Positions 9,851 to 21,112 of a DNA stretch of 64,000 nucleotides are shown piece by piece. The DNA comes from Gonatopus flavifemur. Taxonomy: Eukaryota; Arthropoda; Insecta; Hymenoptera; Dryinidae. The DNA lies in contig JAFFJZ010000001.1 in the NCBI GenBank assembly GCA_018340375.1, forward strand, positions 41,160,001 to 41,224,000. Direction: 5' to 3'. The translations under genes were made by a program, and so were the position numbers. Each line of letters opens with the position of its first letter. The first letter of the stretch is position 1. The notes under the pieces are model-generated. The model was not told where the DNA came from. It searched no databases and saw only the letters and a program-made list of their open reading frames with translations.

Positions 9851-12415
9851 TCCCGACTAGAAATTTACCCCATGGACCAGATCAGGTAAACCTTGATCCA
9901 GATCAGGTCCTGATAAGGCAACCTCATCAGGACCTAACAATTCATGTCACGCTGCACTATTATGAGGACCCCATCAGGAAAGACTAATTAGGATTTTGTG
10001 AGGAATTCCTTACTAAAACCTCAAAAATAAATCAAAACTAATCTATGAGCCTGTGTGAAAATTGCAGTTCGGTTGACAGATGTGAGGTTAAATTTATGTG
10101 ATCAACAAATGGATGAATTATTTTTGTGAAATGTGTGGTGGTTATTTCTTGAATAATGTGTATCAAAAAGTCTGTTAGTAAGTGCAAAATGATTAAGTAA
10201 ATCAGTCATAGCTGTTGTAACGTGTCAAAAACCGTAATTTGTTGATGCAGTGAAAATGAATTTTCTTCAAATACTTACATCAGCACTTCTAGGCAAAAAC
10301 TCAGAGATCATATTGATTTTGTAAGAAATATGAGTCATGAAGAACTCATTTGATCAAAAATATGTCAAAAGAATGTTCAAAATGAATAACAAAAAACTTG
10401 AATTATTCACTTGCAGCTCGTCGGATGGTTTTATTTTTCAAATTGAAGAGCACTCTTGGAGTTGAAATTTTCAAATTTGAGAAAAAAGCCTTATCTTCTG
10501 AGTTGAATTTATTGTTAGGGTGATAATAAACTTGTAGGAAGAGTTTGAAAGTTGAGTGGAATCTATATTGATCAGGAAAGTCCAAATCGTGTGGCAAAAG
10601 TTAGAAAATCTGTCAACTTAGCTGACAGCGCATGGGTATTCTATCAGCTTTTCTTTACTAAACCAAATGCTGGCAGGAGAAATTCATCAAAATATAGTGA
10701 ATTCAAAGTGATGTGAAGTGAGAGAGGACAGATACATGCATTGAATTTTATTAGTTATTATAAAAATGTTGATAAATATGGTAAGGCTATGTATGACTCA
10801 ATGTATCGTCTCTCAATATTTTTGTTTCAATGATGTGCATTTTTGAGTGTGCATTTTCGTATCTTTTCACCAGTAACTAGTGTTAGGTTGAGAAAAAATG
10901 TGTATTGAACCTGTTTCATAAATATAATAACATTTATTTGTAGGAACATGACACAACATTATTGGAACAAAAATATGGGAAGACGACACTTTGGATCTTC
11001 TATAGTCTTTTCTTATTTTTTAGAACGTTTATGAGAACGAATAAAATCTAATGAATATTTCGGTCCTCTCTTACTTCACATCACTTTGAATCCACTATAT
11101 TTTGATGAATTTCTCCTGCCAGCATTTGGTTTAGTGAAGAAAAGCCCATGCGCCGTGAGCTAAGTTGACAGATTTTCTAACTTTTGCCACACGATTTGGA
11201 CTTTCCTGATCAATATAGATTCCACTCAACTTTCAAACTCTTCTTACAAGTTTATCATCACCCTAACAACAAATTCAACTCAGAAAATGAGGCTTTTTTC
11301 TGAAATTAACAAATTTCAACTTCAAGAGTACTCTTTAATTTGAAAAGTAAAACCATCCGTCGAGCTGAAAGTGAATAATTCAAGTTTTTTGCATTTCATT
11401 TTGAACTTCGCTTGAAATATTTTTGATCGAATGAGTTCTTCATGACCTTTATTATTACAAAATGATTGGGATTTCTGAGTTTTTTCCGAGAAATACTGAT
11501 GTACATTAATATTGACATAGATATTGTCGTTGTTGATATTATCGTATATTTGAATAGAATTAATTGTCACCACATCAGCAACTTATGATTTTTTACATAT
11601 TACAGCAGTGATAACTGATTCAATAATTCATTTTGCACTCAATAACAGATTTTTTTATGCGTATTAATCAAGAAATAACGAAAGAAGAGTACTTGTTCGA
11701 AACTTATATTTGATTATGACGAAACACATATTCATTCAGTTCATATATACTCTTTGAATAATACTCAGATGATGTGATGTGTAGGAAAGAAAAATGATGC
11801 TGAATAGTCAATAAATCAACCTTATGAGAATTGTGATAAGTTAAATGAAATACTTATTTCGCTGGTGATGGTTGAACGTTTGCTAAGTTTTTTTCGCTGT
11901 ATGCATAACGTGGAAAATCTTGTGAAATTTTCATAAGTTCCGCCTAATTAAAACCCAAATAGTTAGTTTTCAATTCACATTGAGAATAGATTGAACAAAT
12001 TGTTCAACAGTTTTCAGAAGTAGGTAATGTGTTCGGAATGAAGGGATTGAATTTAAAAACAGGCACAGTTGAAAATCGTTCAAACATGTTCTTCTTATTG
12101 AAGGAAAATTTGTTTAATCAAAGAGTGTACAATCTGAAATCAAGTCTGTACATTCTTGTATTCAGTTTATCAAACTATGTCCATGATCTTAGGATGACCG
12201 AATGAGGTCCTGATGCGGATACAGCGAGGAAAACCTACTTCGACCTTTTCAGGATAATTTGAGGAAATCCTGACTAGGACCAAATGAGGTCATCCATACG
12301 TGAGTCATCCACACCTAATCCCGATCAGGACCGTAACGGGTATTTCTTATTTCGGATGACCTTGTCAGGTCCTCATCATATGTTGGGTTAACCTGATGAC
12401 AATTTCCAGTCGGGA
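9851..12415. mobile_element. 2.57-kb TIR element with TTTA duplication and giant palindrome
   Basis: TTTA flanks both sides (9847-9850 and 12416-12419). TIRs read TCCCGACTAGAAATTT on the left and AAATTTCCAGTCGGGA on the right. It sits exactly inside the mariner 3' end, so it is younger than that element. Subterminal regions (9870-10020, 12190-12400) are strings of GATCAGGTCCTGAT and CCTCATCAGGACC variants. Inside, 10137-10740 and 11060-11690 are ~600-bp inverted arms around a ~320-bp centre; the right arm has a ~75-bp extra segment near 11505-11575. No transposase frame was seen. The superfamily is unassigned. Confidence 0.8.
10137..11690. repeat. Long inverted repeat (arms ~600 bp)
   Basis: Paired landmarks include GCTGGCAGGAGAAATTCATC near 10670-10690 against GATGAATTTCTCCTGCCAGC near 11104-11123. 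AGTCCAAATCGTGTGGCAAA near 10580 pairs with its complement near 11190. CATGAAGAACTCATTTGATC near 10336 pairs with GATCGAATGAGTTCTTCATG near 11425-11444. The outermost match pairs GTGGTTATTTCTTGAATAAT with the complement near 11670. Transcribed, this would fold into a very long hairpin. Confidence 0.85.
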
Positions 12416-12419
12416 TTTA

Positions 12420-12790
12420 GTGAAGTTTTTATTTCTTTCAAACATCAATGTTATCCCCTTCAAAGCAGTTTCCTTGGGCAGCTACACACCGATGAAGATG
12501 TTGTTCCCACTCTTGGTAGCAGCGCTAGAAGTCTTCAACCAGTATGTTTTCTGAAGTCCCGGAATGACGTCATTTTGAGACGTGAGAATGAGGACATTCT
12601 TCAATTTGGGAAAAAGGAAAAAGTCACAGAGACTGAGGTCAAGTGAATAGGGGGGTGGGGAACCACAGAAATACCTTTTCAGGTAAAAAATTCTGTTATA
12701 GAGAGGGCAGTGTGACATGGGGTGTTGTCATGATGGAGCATGATGGATCCATTTTTCCGCAATGTCTGATCTCACGCGAATGACCCTTTT
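12420..12790 (-). pseudogene. Mariner transposase C-terminal fragment (minus copy)
   Basis: Read on the minus strand from 12790 downward, broken frames give a MTTPHVT-like remnant of the family's DNAPxHT stretch. PPYSLDLSLCDFFLFPKLK then follows, corresponding to the region around the last catalytic aspartate of mariner-type (IS630/Tc1/mariner) DDD transposases. The tail with the CVAAQGNCFEGDNIDV stretch is encoded at about 12440-12495. Frameshifts and stops interrupt it and no N-terminal DNA-binding part is present. It is a dead fragment, and the mariner 3' terminus that should follow it is found at 9814-9846 on the far side of the inserted element. Confidence 0.8.
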
Positions 12791-12839
12791 TCTGAGCCTT
12801 TCAAGACGTTTATAAAAAAACGTGGTTAACAGTTTGTCC

Positions 12840-13135
12840 TGGAGGAACGAATTCCCATGAGACCGGACATTGCGGAAATATGGATGCTCCATCATGGCAA
12901 CACCCCATGTTATACTGCTCTCTCCATAACAGAATTTTTGACCTGAAACTGAAAGATGTCCTCAAAGAATGTCATCTCGGGACTCTGGAAAATATCCAAA
13001 AGAATGGAACGGACATGCTGAAGGCCATACTGGTTGAAGACTTCCAGCGCTGCTACCAAGAGTGGGAACAACGTCTCCATCGGTGTGTAGCTGCCTAAGG
13101 GAACTACTTTGAAGAGGATAACATTGATGTTCGAA
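12840..13135 (+). pseudogene. Mariner transposase C-terminal fragment (plus copy)
   Basis: The plus-strand frame 12880-13098 reads MDAPSWQHPMLYC, then KLKDVLKECHLGTLENIQK, then VEDFQRCYQEWEQRLHRC. After a stop at 13096-13098 the frame continues with GNYFEEDNIDV, the usual mariner C-terminus. Compared with the minus copy it lacks the PPYSLDL-CDFF segment, so an internal deletion joined NRIFDL directly to the KLK region and removed the last catalytic aspartate. It is followed by a mariner 3' terminus and TA. It cannot encode an active enzyme. Confidence 0.85.
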
Positions 13136-13181
13136 AAAAAAATAAAAAATCAGTCTCATTGCTTTTCTGCGACACCTCATA

Positions 13182-15242
13182 TATGTCTTTCCCTCAGTGT
13201 AGAATATGTCCCTTGCCTGACATGTACATCATTTATTTGGAATCAAAAACATATATTATCCCAGGAAATAGTTTTCAAATGATCATCATCAAGCATTATC
13301 ATCGTCGTGTCGTTATGACAAATGCTGCGTTGGAGAGAATCCAAAATCTAAACATTGAATTGCTAATTCACTTCCGATCAACTGAATTGAACTGGATAAT
13401 AATTCATATTCGCAATGATCAATACATTTTTCCATCCAGCATGTACGAACAAATTCACTCTCCTGCAATGGTTCTCAAACGAACATTTATCACGAATCAT
13501 GATCACGATTGCTCCTCAAAATCGTTTACGAATATTCCAAATTTCCAAAGAAAACATCAAAAGGATCGTTCGCACGATCGATTGATATCGATGATATCCT
13601 ATCCCGCTCGAGTAAGAGCCGAGGGAAATCGAACGAACGTTTAGGCAACCAACGAACAAAGAGCATTTGAAGAAAAATGGAAAAAAATTCTCTAACGATA
13701 CGATCGGTCGGGACAAAGAGAAATTTCAACTTGATTGATTCCAACAGAATCATAACTTACACATAGAGTTTTAGAATATTGATTATAAGACCGGAGAGTT
13801 GATCCAATTTTGCACGCAATATTGGACGAACTACTCCATAAACTTGACTAATAGCCGCGTGCTTCGTTATTGCATATTGAACCGCATCTGCATGAGTATT
13901 TGCAACCGGCCATCGTAACTTATGTGATATGTAAATGCTAGTCCTATCTCTCTCCCTTTCTCTTTCCCACCCTACATCTCTTTCTCTCTCTCTCTTCTAC
14001 GAACAGGGATATATACATATGTACAAAGGGGGAGTAGGAGATAACTTTATCGCCACATCGGTATCGCGTATTTGACGAGCACCACGATTTATGGAGTATA
14101 ATCAACGAGCATAGAACATCTCATAAATAACGATATGAATAATCAATTATGACAAAACCCAAAATGTATATATACTCATTTGGTTACAACAGTATATTGA
14201 TTACATTGGAACTATCTGTGAATGAGGTTGAGGGATCGTTCGGTGGGAAGAAGAATAAGAAAAAGAGTCTGCTCTAGTTGATGGAAAATGAAAACGGTGT
14301 CTGAATATTTTGGGTACGCAGTTTGGATATATTTGAAGCAATTATCTTGTTGACGACATGGTGAACATCTACGTGCATTCTCGGCTGACCGTTGCAATGT
14401 GAAAACGACTACAACAACAACAACAACCTCTCAGTGGTAACACTGTGCCGTCGGTCACAGGCTTTCACGAGAGAGAACGATGCATGTAGTGATATCGTGT
14501 CCGTCCATACGAGCCACAATCCATCACCCAGACGTCACTCAGGTAATTTTAATGTTCGACGATAGCTCTTCATTGCCAGTCTCCTTTGAACATCGACCTT
14601 TAAAATCGTTGATTTATTTTTCCTGATTTTCTTTTTTTTTTCAAATAAGAGTTGTGTTCTTTAAAAGAAAAAGGAAAAGATCGAGAAAAATTCTTTTGAT
14701 CATCTGATCACATTCCTGATTACTCCATTGTATTTATTACTTTATCGACATGGGAAGTAAAATAAAACGCTAGATTGAAGTAAAATATTGTGTATTGGAG
14801 TTTGAAATGTCTGAATTCGGTTAATTGTGTTCCATGTTGGCGCTTTGAGATACGAGAATTAATGGATTTGATTAATGGAAAAATGATGTCCTGAAATCTC
14901 AGTTATAGCGTTTTGTAACTTGAAAGAAGTTTTGAGAATAATTTAGTATGCGAGATCATTCAAAATTTTAAGACATTTTTGACTAAAAAAGAGCTTTGAA
15001 GCCCTAATCTTGATCGGATCATGTCAGCTGCTGATGTGATTTCGATAATTATAGCATCTGTTGTCCTTTGTTCTTTGTGGAAAATGTCTACATCCGAAGC
15101 GAACCCATCACCTCGATAAAAATCCACTGCAATATTCTCAATTCAATTTATGCCAGGAAATCAGTACTTGATTTCAGGATTGCGTATCAAATCTCAATGA
15201 GGTGCAGATCTGGATGAAAAACCACCTGTTTTGGTAACCCCA
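13182..15242. other. Largely unique DNA with CT-rich and CAA tracts
   Basis: A 161-codon frame begins inside the mariner end (13159) and runs to 13644. It has no recognisable domain and is probably chance. A CT-rich stretch lies at 13947-14003 and a short (CAA)n at 14408-14427. GC is slightly raised at 13550-13680 and 14420-14540. No supported exon was found. Confidence 0.4.
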
Positions 15243-15443
15243 CACTGAGAGAAAAAAAATCTTCAAACAAGAAAACTTTCTTCAAACGAAGAAAAGATTT
15301 ACTCAGTTTGAAGCTAGACAACGTGATATGAAGAAAATTTTCTTAACACCCCGAGTACGTATCTGCTTTGGATAAGAAAAAAATTTGTATTCTCTTGCCA
15401 AGAAAATATGTTTTTAGGAATAAGCTAATTTTTTTTCTCAGTG
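15243..15443. mobile_element. 201-bp MITE, CACTGAGAGAAAAAAA ends
   Basis: The left end reads CACTGAGAGAAAAAAAATCT and the right end TTTTTTTCTCAGTG, followed by TA. The interior contains AAGAAAATTTTCTT-type self-complementary words. The left flank lacks the TA seen on the right, so the duplication is decayed or absent. Confidence 0.65.
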
Positions 15444-15468
15444 TATCGAACTCTAATTAGACTAACAT

Positions 15469-15562
15469 GAAAGGCAACCTCATCCAATCCTGATTCGTCA
15501 TAAATCATCATCGTAGGATCATTTGAAGATATCCTAAACACTGATCCAACAAATTTCCGGTT
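15469..15562. mobile_element. Fragment related to the TTTA element
   Basis: The stretch from AAAGGCAACCTCATCCAATC through GGATCATTTGAAGATATCCT to AAATTTCCGG repeats the subterminal and terminal words of the 9851-12415 element. It is a short, one-ended remnant. Confidence 0.45.
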
Positions 15563-17010
15563 TAGCAAGATTTAATTCTCCTTAGCATTTGTAGATACAC
15601 TGGGAGTAGTTGAATATGATATGAAGATATACAGAAATAATGTCGCAAAATACGATTCTCCCTATACAATTTTGTGATCCTCAATATCGCAATAATACGT
15701 GTGGGTTTATAATTTTTACTGAATTAAATTCAAGCACGAAACTATAATGAACGAGATAAAATCGGCACGTGGTGTGTAAATACTTGTGCCTACTACCATA
15801 TCGTAATGTACTAGCAAATGGGTTTGCTGAAGGTAAATACAGGGTAACTGCGTGCTTGTCTGCCTGTCACGTTACCCAGTAAGCCAGTCCATCAGCAACG
15901 CTCCTGCCAAGCAGCTAGAATGGATTAGCTTTGTGGATCGAACGAATGAGCACACACCTCTCCGCTTCTCTTTATTTATTTACACAAACGTGTGATCATA
16001 CATAATCACCAAGGAACCTTCTAATCCCTTGACTAACTTTATTTTGTGACATAAATGATGAAATACGTTCGTTATTTTGATATTTCGTTTGGAATACTGG
16101 GATGGAGATTGTGTAATCAGTTGAGAGAAGCATTTTCAAGAGGAATTGATCCGTAGAAATAGGATGAGAACAGTTAAGGATCAGGAAAATGTATTTATGC
16201 GTTTGATGAAAGTTAAATTTTCAGGACAAAAAATATGTTTTAATGTTCGAAGTCGAGGAATTATTTGTAACAGAACAACAATTGTCTGAAACATGGGGGT
16301 AACATTTGTTTTTCTTATATGAAACCTCATTAAATTTGCATTTATTATTTAAAAAAACAAAACAAAAAATCTTGATGAGAGTCAGTTTAGGCTGCTTTCA
16401 GTGTCCAGAACTCGTTGAAACGAAGTTTTTATTCAATTGATTCTATACTTCAAGGGATACTACCCGATATCGAATGATATTCTTTCATTCACGAATTAAC
16501 CTTCCAAATTATCGAAATTTTCTGTATCAGTTTTCAATAACCAGGAGAATAATGTCCTGAAAACAAATTGTTACAGATTCAATAAATTCACTGAAATTTA
16601 AGTGGTCGAAAACTTATGACTTGTACTCTGGGTAACTCTCGTTGACCTTTTGTGGCTTCTTCCTCAATTATCAGAGATAGATAACTTCTAACGACTTTCA
16701 TTAACTTCCTGTTCAAATCGAACAAAAGTATCGATAGCTTCATTTTATCGACGCATGGAAAGAGAAACGTACTCTTCAAAAGAAAATCTAGGAGAACCAA
16801 GGTTCCTTCAAGCAAATCATTTCCGCAGCTATAATTATCACATACGGATCACTTGACTTGAGCATTCTATGAGAATACTTTCAGTTTTCCAAGATTTTTC
16901 ATTTCAAGAGATTTGTTCATGGGAATGTTGAGTTAATTAGATGCAAGGAGTTTAAGAGTAGCCTAGATCTTTATGAGATGGGGACTGATTTGATTTTGTT
17001 GGGATAACCC
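15563..17010. other. Unique DNA, nothing recognised
   Basis: No repeats with definable ends, RNA genes or supported exons were seen. The stretch 15780-15960 is locally less AT-rich but has no frame or splice context worth calling. Confidence 0.4.
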
Positions 17011-17012
17011 TA

Positions 17013-17195
17013 CTCTGTACATTCGAAAGGGTGAAAAATCACATGTCTCACTCCGTTGGGATTTTCACTCATTTCGGATGAACTCTCATTCTTTTAGAGT
17101 GAAAAATTCACTCCAGAATTGGGATGGCTGTGAGTTTAAACCTTCGAATCCTGGCTGGCTGAGGAGTAAAATCTCATTCTAAAAATTTGAGACAG
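17013..17195. mobile_element. ACTCT-family MITE, shortened copy
   Basis: TA lies at 17011-17012 and 17196-17197. The interior follows the 272-bp family (25020-25291, 31305-31576): GTGAAAAATCACATGTCTCAC, TTTTCACTCATTTCGG, TCTTTTAGAGTGAAAAATTC, GGCTGTGAGTTTAAACC and GGCTGGCTGAGGAGTAAAAT. It has lost about 90 bp and its TIRs have decayed. Confidence 0.7.
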
Positions 17196-17454
17196 TACCC
17201 TCAATTCATTTTTCAAGGATATAAAGAAATATTGAGCCCTGCAACTCAAAAAAGAATAGTAGAAAAAACTCGTTTTCCAACAAATGCGACAATATTTTTA
17301 GATACTATGACTATTTTTCAATCACCATAATTATAAGAATGTAGTGAAATCTTTGGTTGAATTGTTTCAGTGTACATTGATCCATACACGTTTATTTTGA
17401 TTTTGAATTTCTTTCTGTGGTCATAAAAACTGATTCGATTGGAAAGAAAATTTC

Positions 17455-17715
17455 CACGCGACAACATGAAAAAAAAAACAACAGTACCGGTTACTGAGAA
17501 TAACTGCAATCGATTGAAAAACAAATAAAAACGCAGTTGAAGAGTGAGGATTAGCGTGATCCAGTAATGATTACTGAAATGAAATTCGTAAATGTTGGCT
17601 AGACAGTAACGAGAATTGGGAAATGCATTACATGAATTTCGGTCTAAGTGGATTATCGTGATTCAGAGTACCTATTACTTCTTTCCTCTCTTCTCCTTTC
17701 TGTCAATGATATTCT
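17455..17715. mobile_element. Decayed MITE related to 44555-44807
   Basis: Shares, in the same order as the better copy at 44555-44807: AACAGTACCGGTTACTG, TAACTGCAATCGATTGAAAA, ACAAATAAAAACGC, TAGCGTGATC and GAAATTCGTAAATG. The CACGGAAA-type ends are no longer clear. Confidence 0.55.
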
Positions 17716-18371
17716 GTGAATTGAAAATCGTGTTTTCATCGAACGATTAACCAGAGAACTTCAATGAATAAATCTTTGATCCAAATCAACACATCTTTTG
17801 ATTAACAACCTTTTGTTCATCCCATTGTATGTTACTCTTCACGAAAAAGCGACATTCTTATTTTCAAAAGAAATAATGTGAAACTTCACTAATGCTCTTC
17901 ACTTTCAGAAGTCAAGCATTGAATAACTCTGTCTGTATATAAAGAAATAATGGTACCAGTTTTCTAAATTGTTGAATGGAGAAGAGAACGAGGGAGAAGA
18001 AATGAAACGTAGACGAGGAAGATAAGGAAATTGGGGAAAACATTACGGAGAGAGGAAGAATAGAATTCAATGCACGAGATGTCGGATGAGATAGTTTTTG
18101 CGGTAGGAGACGACAAAACGGTACGCTTGAATCGAAGAACATAACACTTTGAATGCTTATTACAAAACTGAAACAAAACTATGTCAAGATATAAAAGATT
18201 TCAGTTTGCTGACAAACATTGCGACTTGATATAACTTGATATTCTAACGTTTCAATATCTTACAGTAGTGGTGATAAAATTCACAAATATGAAGATATCG
18301 AATCATAGAGAAGCCATATTGGAAAAAAGGATTTTTCAGGATGTTCCGAGGATTCTGAAAAATTCTCAACA
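17716..18371. other. Unique DNA, nothing recognised
   Basis: GA-rich patches occur near 17975-18060. No supported gene or repeat with ends was found. Confidence 0.4.
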
Positions 18372-19102
18372 TTAAGGGGAGGTTCTCATCAAGCGGATTC
18401 CGAAATAAGGTGATTCTCTCGAATTTTGTTTCTCAAAAAGGAAGTAAGTTAAGATCTCGAGTTATTTGAAACTCATCAAATGAGTCTTAAAGTAGATGAA
18501 AAAAATTTTCTCAAGTCGAAGGATTTGTATCCCGAAACTTGAAAGGCGTTTTTCTCGAAACCATGTTTTCCAAGTTTGGCTTGACGATATCTCAAAAACT
18601 ACTCAACGTATCGCTCTTTTTTCTCTTCTATTTTGAAGCTGATTGAATTTATCGGAGGATGAACCGAAACGGAGATGATATTTGCTTTGTTTTTTTCTTT
18701 TTATAGCACTTTGAAGAGCGAAAAGAAGGTGACAAAACGCTACCAAAAATTTGCGTGTCTGTCATTTTTTCAATTTTGGATTTTTCATTGGTTTGATTGG
18801 TACAACCTCCAACAAATATAATATATTTCATGAAAAATTTGGGATTTTCCATTTCTCATAATTTTACTCTAAGTGCCATAGTGGCGCCCGATTGATGACT
18901 GTTTTTTTTAGGTGGTTATATTTTAACACGTATCAACAATTCCGATGGCATTATTTTTTGCTGAAATAATTTTTTTTATGTACTTAAAGATTGAATTAAC
19001 AAGGGTGAAAACCCCCGAGTTCTTTATTTACTTCCTCCCATGAAAAAAAAATTCGAGAAAATCACCTTATTTTGGGGTCGCTAGATGAGAACCTCCACAT
19101 AA
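18372..19102. mobile_element. ~730-bp TIR element, GGGGAGGTTCTCATC ends (copy 1)
   Basis: The left end reads TTAAGGGGAGGTTCTCATC and continues to AATAAGGTGATTCTCTCGAA. The complement of the right end reads TTATGTGGAGGTTCTCATCT and AATAAGGTGATTTTCTCGAA, giving ~60-bp TIRs. The right 400 bp recur as a direct copy at 50905-51299. No transposase was seen. Confidence 0.75.
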
Positions 19103-20100
19103 GTGTTCTGTATCGAATGAGAATCACTCCGAAGGCGAAGAAATGAAGATTTTTCAGTTTTTTAACGAATTCACTTCATTTTTGGACACAGCAGACACTT
19201 CTAGTTGAAATCACCACGATTTTAAAGCTTGGCAAAGCCTTGTGATAGCTGAAAGAACGACTGGAGTGATATCCTCTACGATTCTTGATACAAAAAACCT
19301 TCTTCTCCAACTCAAAATGCGAGTGTTGTAGCAAAAAATATTTTCCTCACACAAAAAAAAAGTTTCTTTTTGGACACACAACAACCTACCAGATTTGATA
19401 AAGAAGACGTACTTTTGAAAATATTCGAGAAAACATCCCCATGGTATTAATAATCATTTCTCTCCCTGTAATCTAGCTAGAGTTGCCAGTACTGGCAAAT
19501 CCGAAGCTATCGCTATAGGGCCTGTTGAAGTGATGGTACAGGCAATAAGTCAAAATGATAACATCGTTTCATAAATATTGATCAACTGGATCTGTTCACT
19601 CGTGTACAAAGTTATTTCAACAACATTTATATAATTCTCGAGGCAGAGTTGGAAACGAAGTTAATTCCTCCCCGTCTTTCGCACACTGTAAGATGTGCAA
19701 GCGGAAAGTCCCGTAAAGTATCTTTGTGTTAAAAGTGGAACACAGGATAGTGTGAAAATACTGTGTCACTTCATAACACAGCACACCATAGCATCCTGCT
19801 CCCAGAGGAACTCTTGTAAATAAACTATACCCATTTATCCGTATGTAATATTTCAACTCGAGAACGTAAACTAACTTCACGTCATGTATTTCAACGTGGT
19901 GTAGAATACACTAATAGGCTTTGGGTAATACAGAATCTGAACAAAGAAATGAACGAATCAATATTCAGTCGATAAAACATTCAACCAACAGTCGGATATC
20001 TTACAGATAACTCTAAGAAGTCTCGGTGCGTTCGTAAGGGGCCTCAAAAATTTTTTTCTCAAACAAACCAAAACAAATCCCGAATGAAATTTCTACAAGA
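19103..20100. other. Unique DNA, nothing recognised
   Basis: An 87-codon minus frame at 19617-19880 has no recognisable motif. No RNA gene or repeat boundary was found. Confidence 0.4.
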
Positions 20101-20102
20101 TA

Positions 20103-20386
20103 GGGTGAGTGCACCGGTGAATAAACACTGTTCGCAAAGCGTATTGAAAAATGATGTGAAGCTAATTTAACCCAAGAAAATGTTAGTATATTTTTCAAGC
20201 TATTCATTCACTGGTGAATTGGGAAAATCTACATATTTTCATGATTATCTTTGGAGATAAGAACTACTGAAAGCTTCCTCAGTTCGTATAAAACACAAAA
20301 ATGAGTGGTTTTATGAATTTTATTTGAAAAAAATAGTAGTTCATAGCAACGAATGCTTAATCGTTCGTTCACTGGTGCACTAAGCC
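20103..20386. mobile_element. 284-bp TA-flanked MITE, GGGTGAGTGCACCGGTGAA ends
   Basis: TA lies at 20101-20102 and 20387-20388. The left end reads GGGTGAGTGCACCGGTGAAT and the complement of the right end reads GGCTTAGTGCACCAGTGAAC. A further TTCACTGGTGAATT word lies internally near 20206-20219. No coding capacity was seen. TA duplications fit the Tc1/mariner/pogo group. Confidence 0.7.
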
Positions 20387-20388
20387 TA

Positions 20389-20697
20389 TCTTGGAAAATT
20401 CCTGGAGGTAGGTCGAAGGTTCTCCAAGAGAATCCCAAGCTAGTTGAAAACATGTTATGTAACATAGTTGATTGGTATCAGTCCAGAAGGAATGATAAAA
20501 ATATGTGAATTTTTTACCAATCATTTTAAAAACCCCACGCTCAAAATTACTGATAATGTTCTATTGGTTTTTTCTCTCGATAAAAACGGTGGAAATAAAA
20601 CAATGATTGTGATCAACACATCCCCCAAGCACTACTTTCATTTAAGTTTGTAATGAAAATTCTCTATTTATTGCGAGGAGTTTTTTAAGAATTCACT
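20389..20697. other. Unique spacer
   Basis: No supported feature. A 61-codon plus frame lies at 20468-20653 without recognisable content. Confidence 0.4.
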
Positions 20698-21047
20698 CAC
20701 GGAGAGAAAAAATTTGCTGACGCAGCAAATCGAGGTATTATATATAGAATAGCAAAATTTTTTGCTGACCCAGCTAAAAATTTGCTATAACAGCAATCGC
20801 GTTAGCTACGACAGCAATTTTTTAGCTGCGGCAGCAAAAAATGTTTGCTCCGCCAGCAAATTTTCAGTATTATATACAGAATAGCAAACAAATTTTGCTG
20901 GGATAGCAAACATTTTTTGCTGCCGCAGCTAAAAAATTGCTGTCGTAGCTAACACGATTGCTGGAACAGCAAATAGTTTGCTGCTCTGGCAAAAGGAACC
21001 CAGCAGGAGTAGATTTCGCTGCCACAGCGAATTCCTCTTTCTCCGTG
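20698..21047. mobile_element. 350-bp AGCAAA-family element (best copy)
   Basis: It begins CACGGAGAGAAAAAATTTGC and ends in the complement of CACGGAGAAAGAGGAATTCG. Between them the body is built almost wholly from the words TTTGCTG, CAGCAAA, CAGCTAA and TAGCTA, arranged as short alternating palindromes, with TATTATATATAGAATAGCAAA and TATTATATACAGAATAGCAAA as inner landmarks. Related copies lie at 24493-25690 (interrupted), 38205-38524, 39865-40311 and 47965-48190. It encodes no protein. Confidence 0.75.
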
Positions 21048-21112
21048 CTTCAACAGCAAAATCTGATTCTGTTATGTATACTTTATGAGTTAGGACATTG
21101 AACGCTCAGCTA

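Larger units (their letters stand above)
9814..13179. mobile_element. Head-to-head mariner foldback, split by a later insertion
   Basis: TA at 9812-9813 precedes CGAGGTGTGGCAGATTAGCA. The right end is GCTTTTCTGCGACACCTCA followed by TA at 13180-13181. The two ends are inverted copies of a mariner 3' terminus of about 29 bp. Inside, two copies of the C-terminal part of a mariner transposase face each other (minus at 12420-12790, plus at 12840-13135), so the element is a palindrome of 3' ends rather than a normal 5'-to-3' copy. Removing the 2.57-kb insertion at 9851-12415 and one TTTA leaves about 797 bp. Confidence 0.85.

Noticed and set aside
13159..13644. Longest open frame (161 codons, plus)
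   Set aside because: It begins inside the mariner 3' terminus, shows no known domain and has low-complexity AT-driven composition. No promoter, splice or polyadenylation context supports it.
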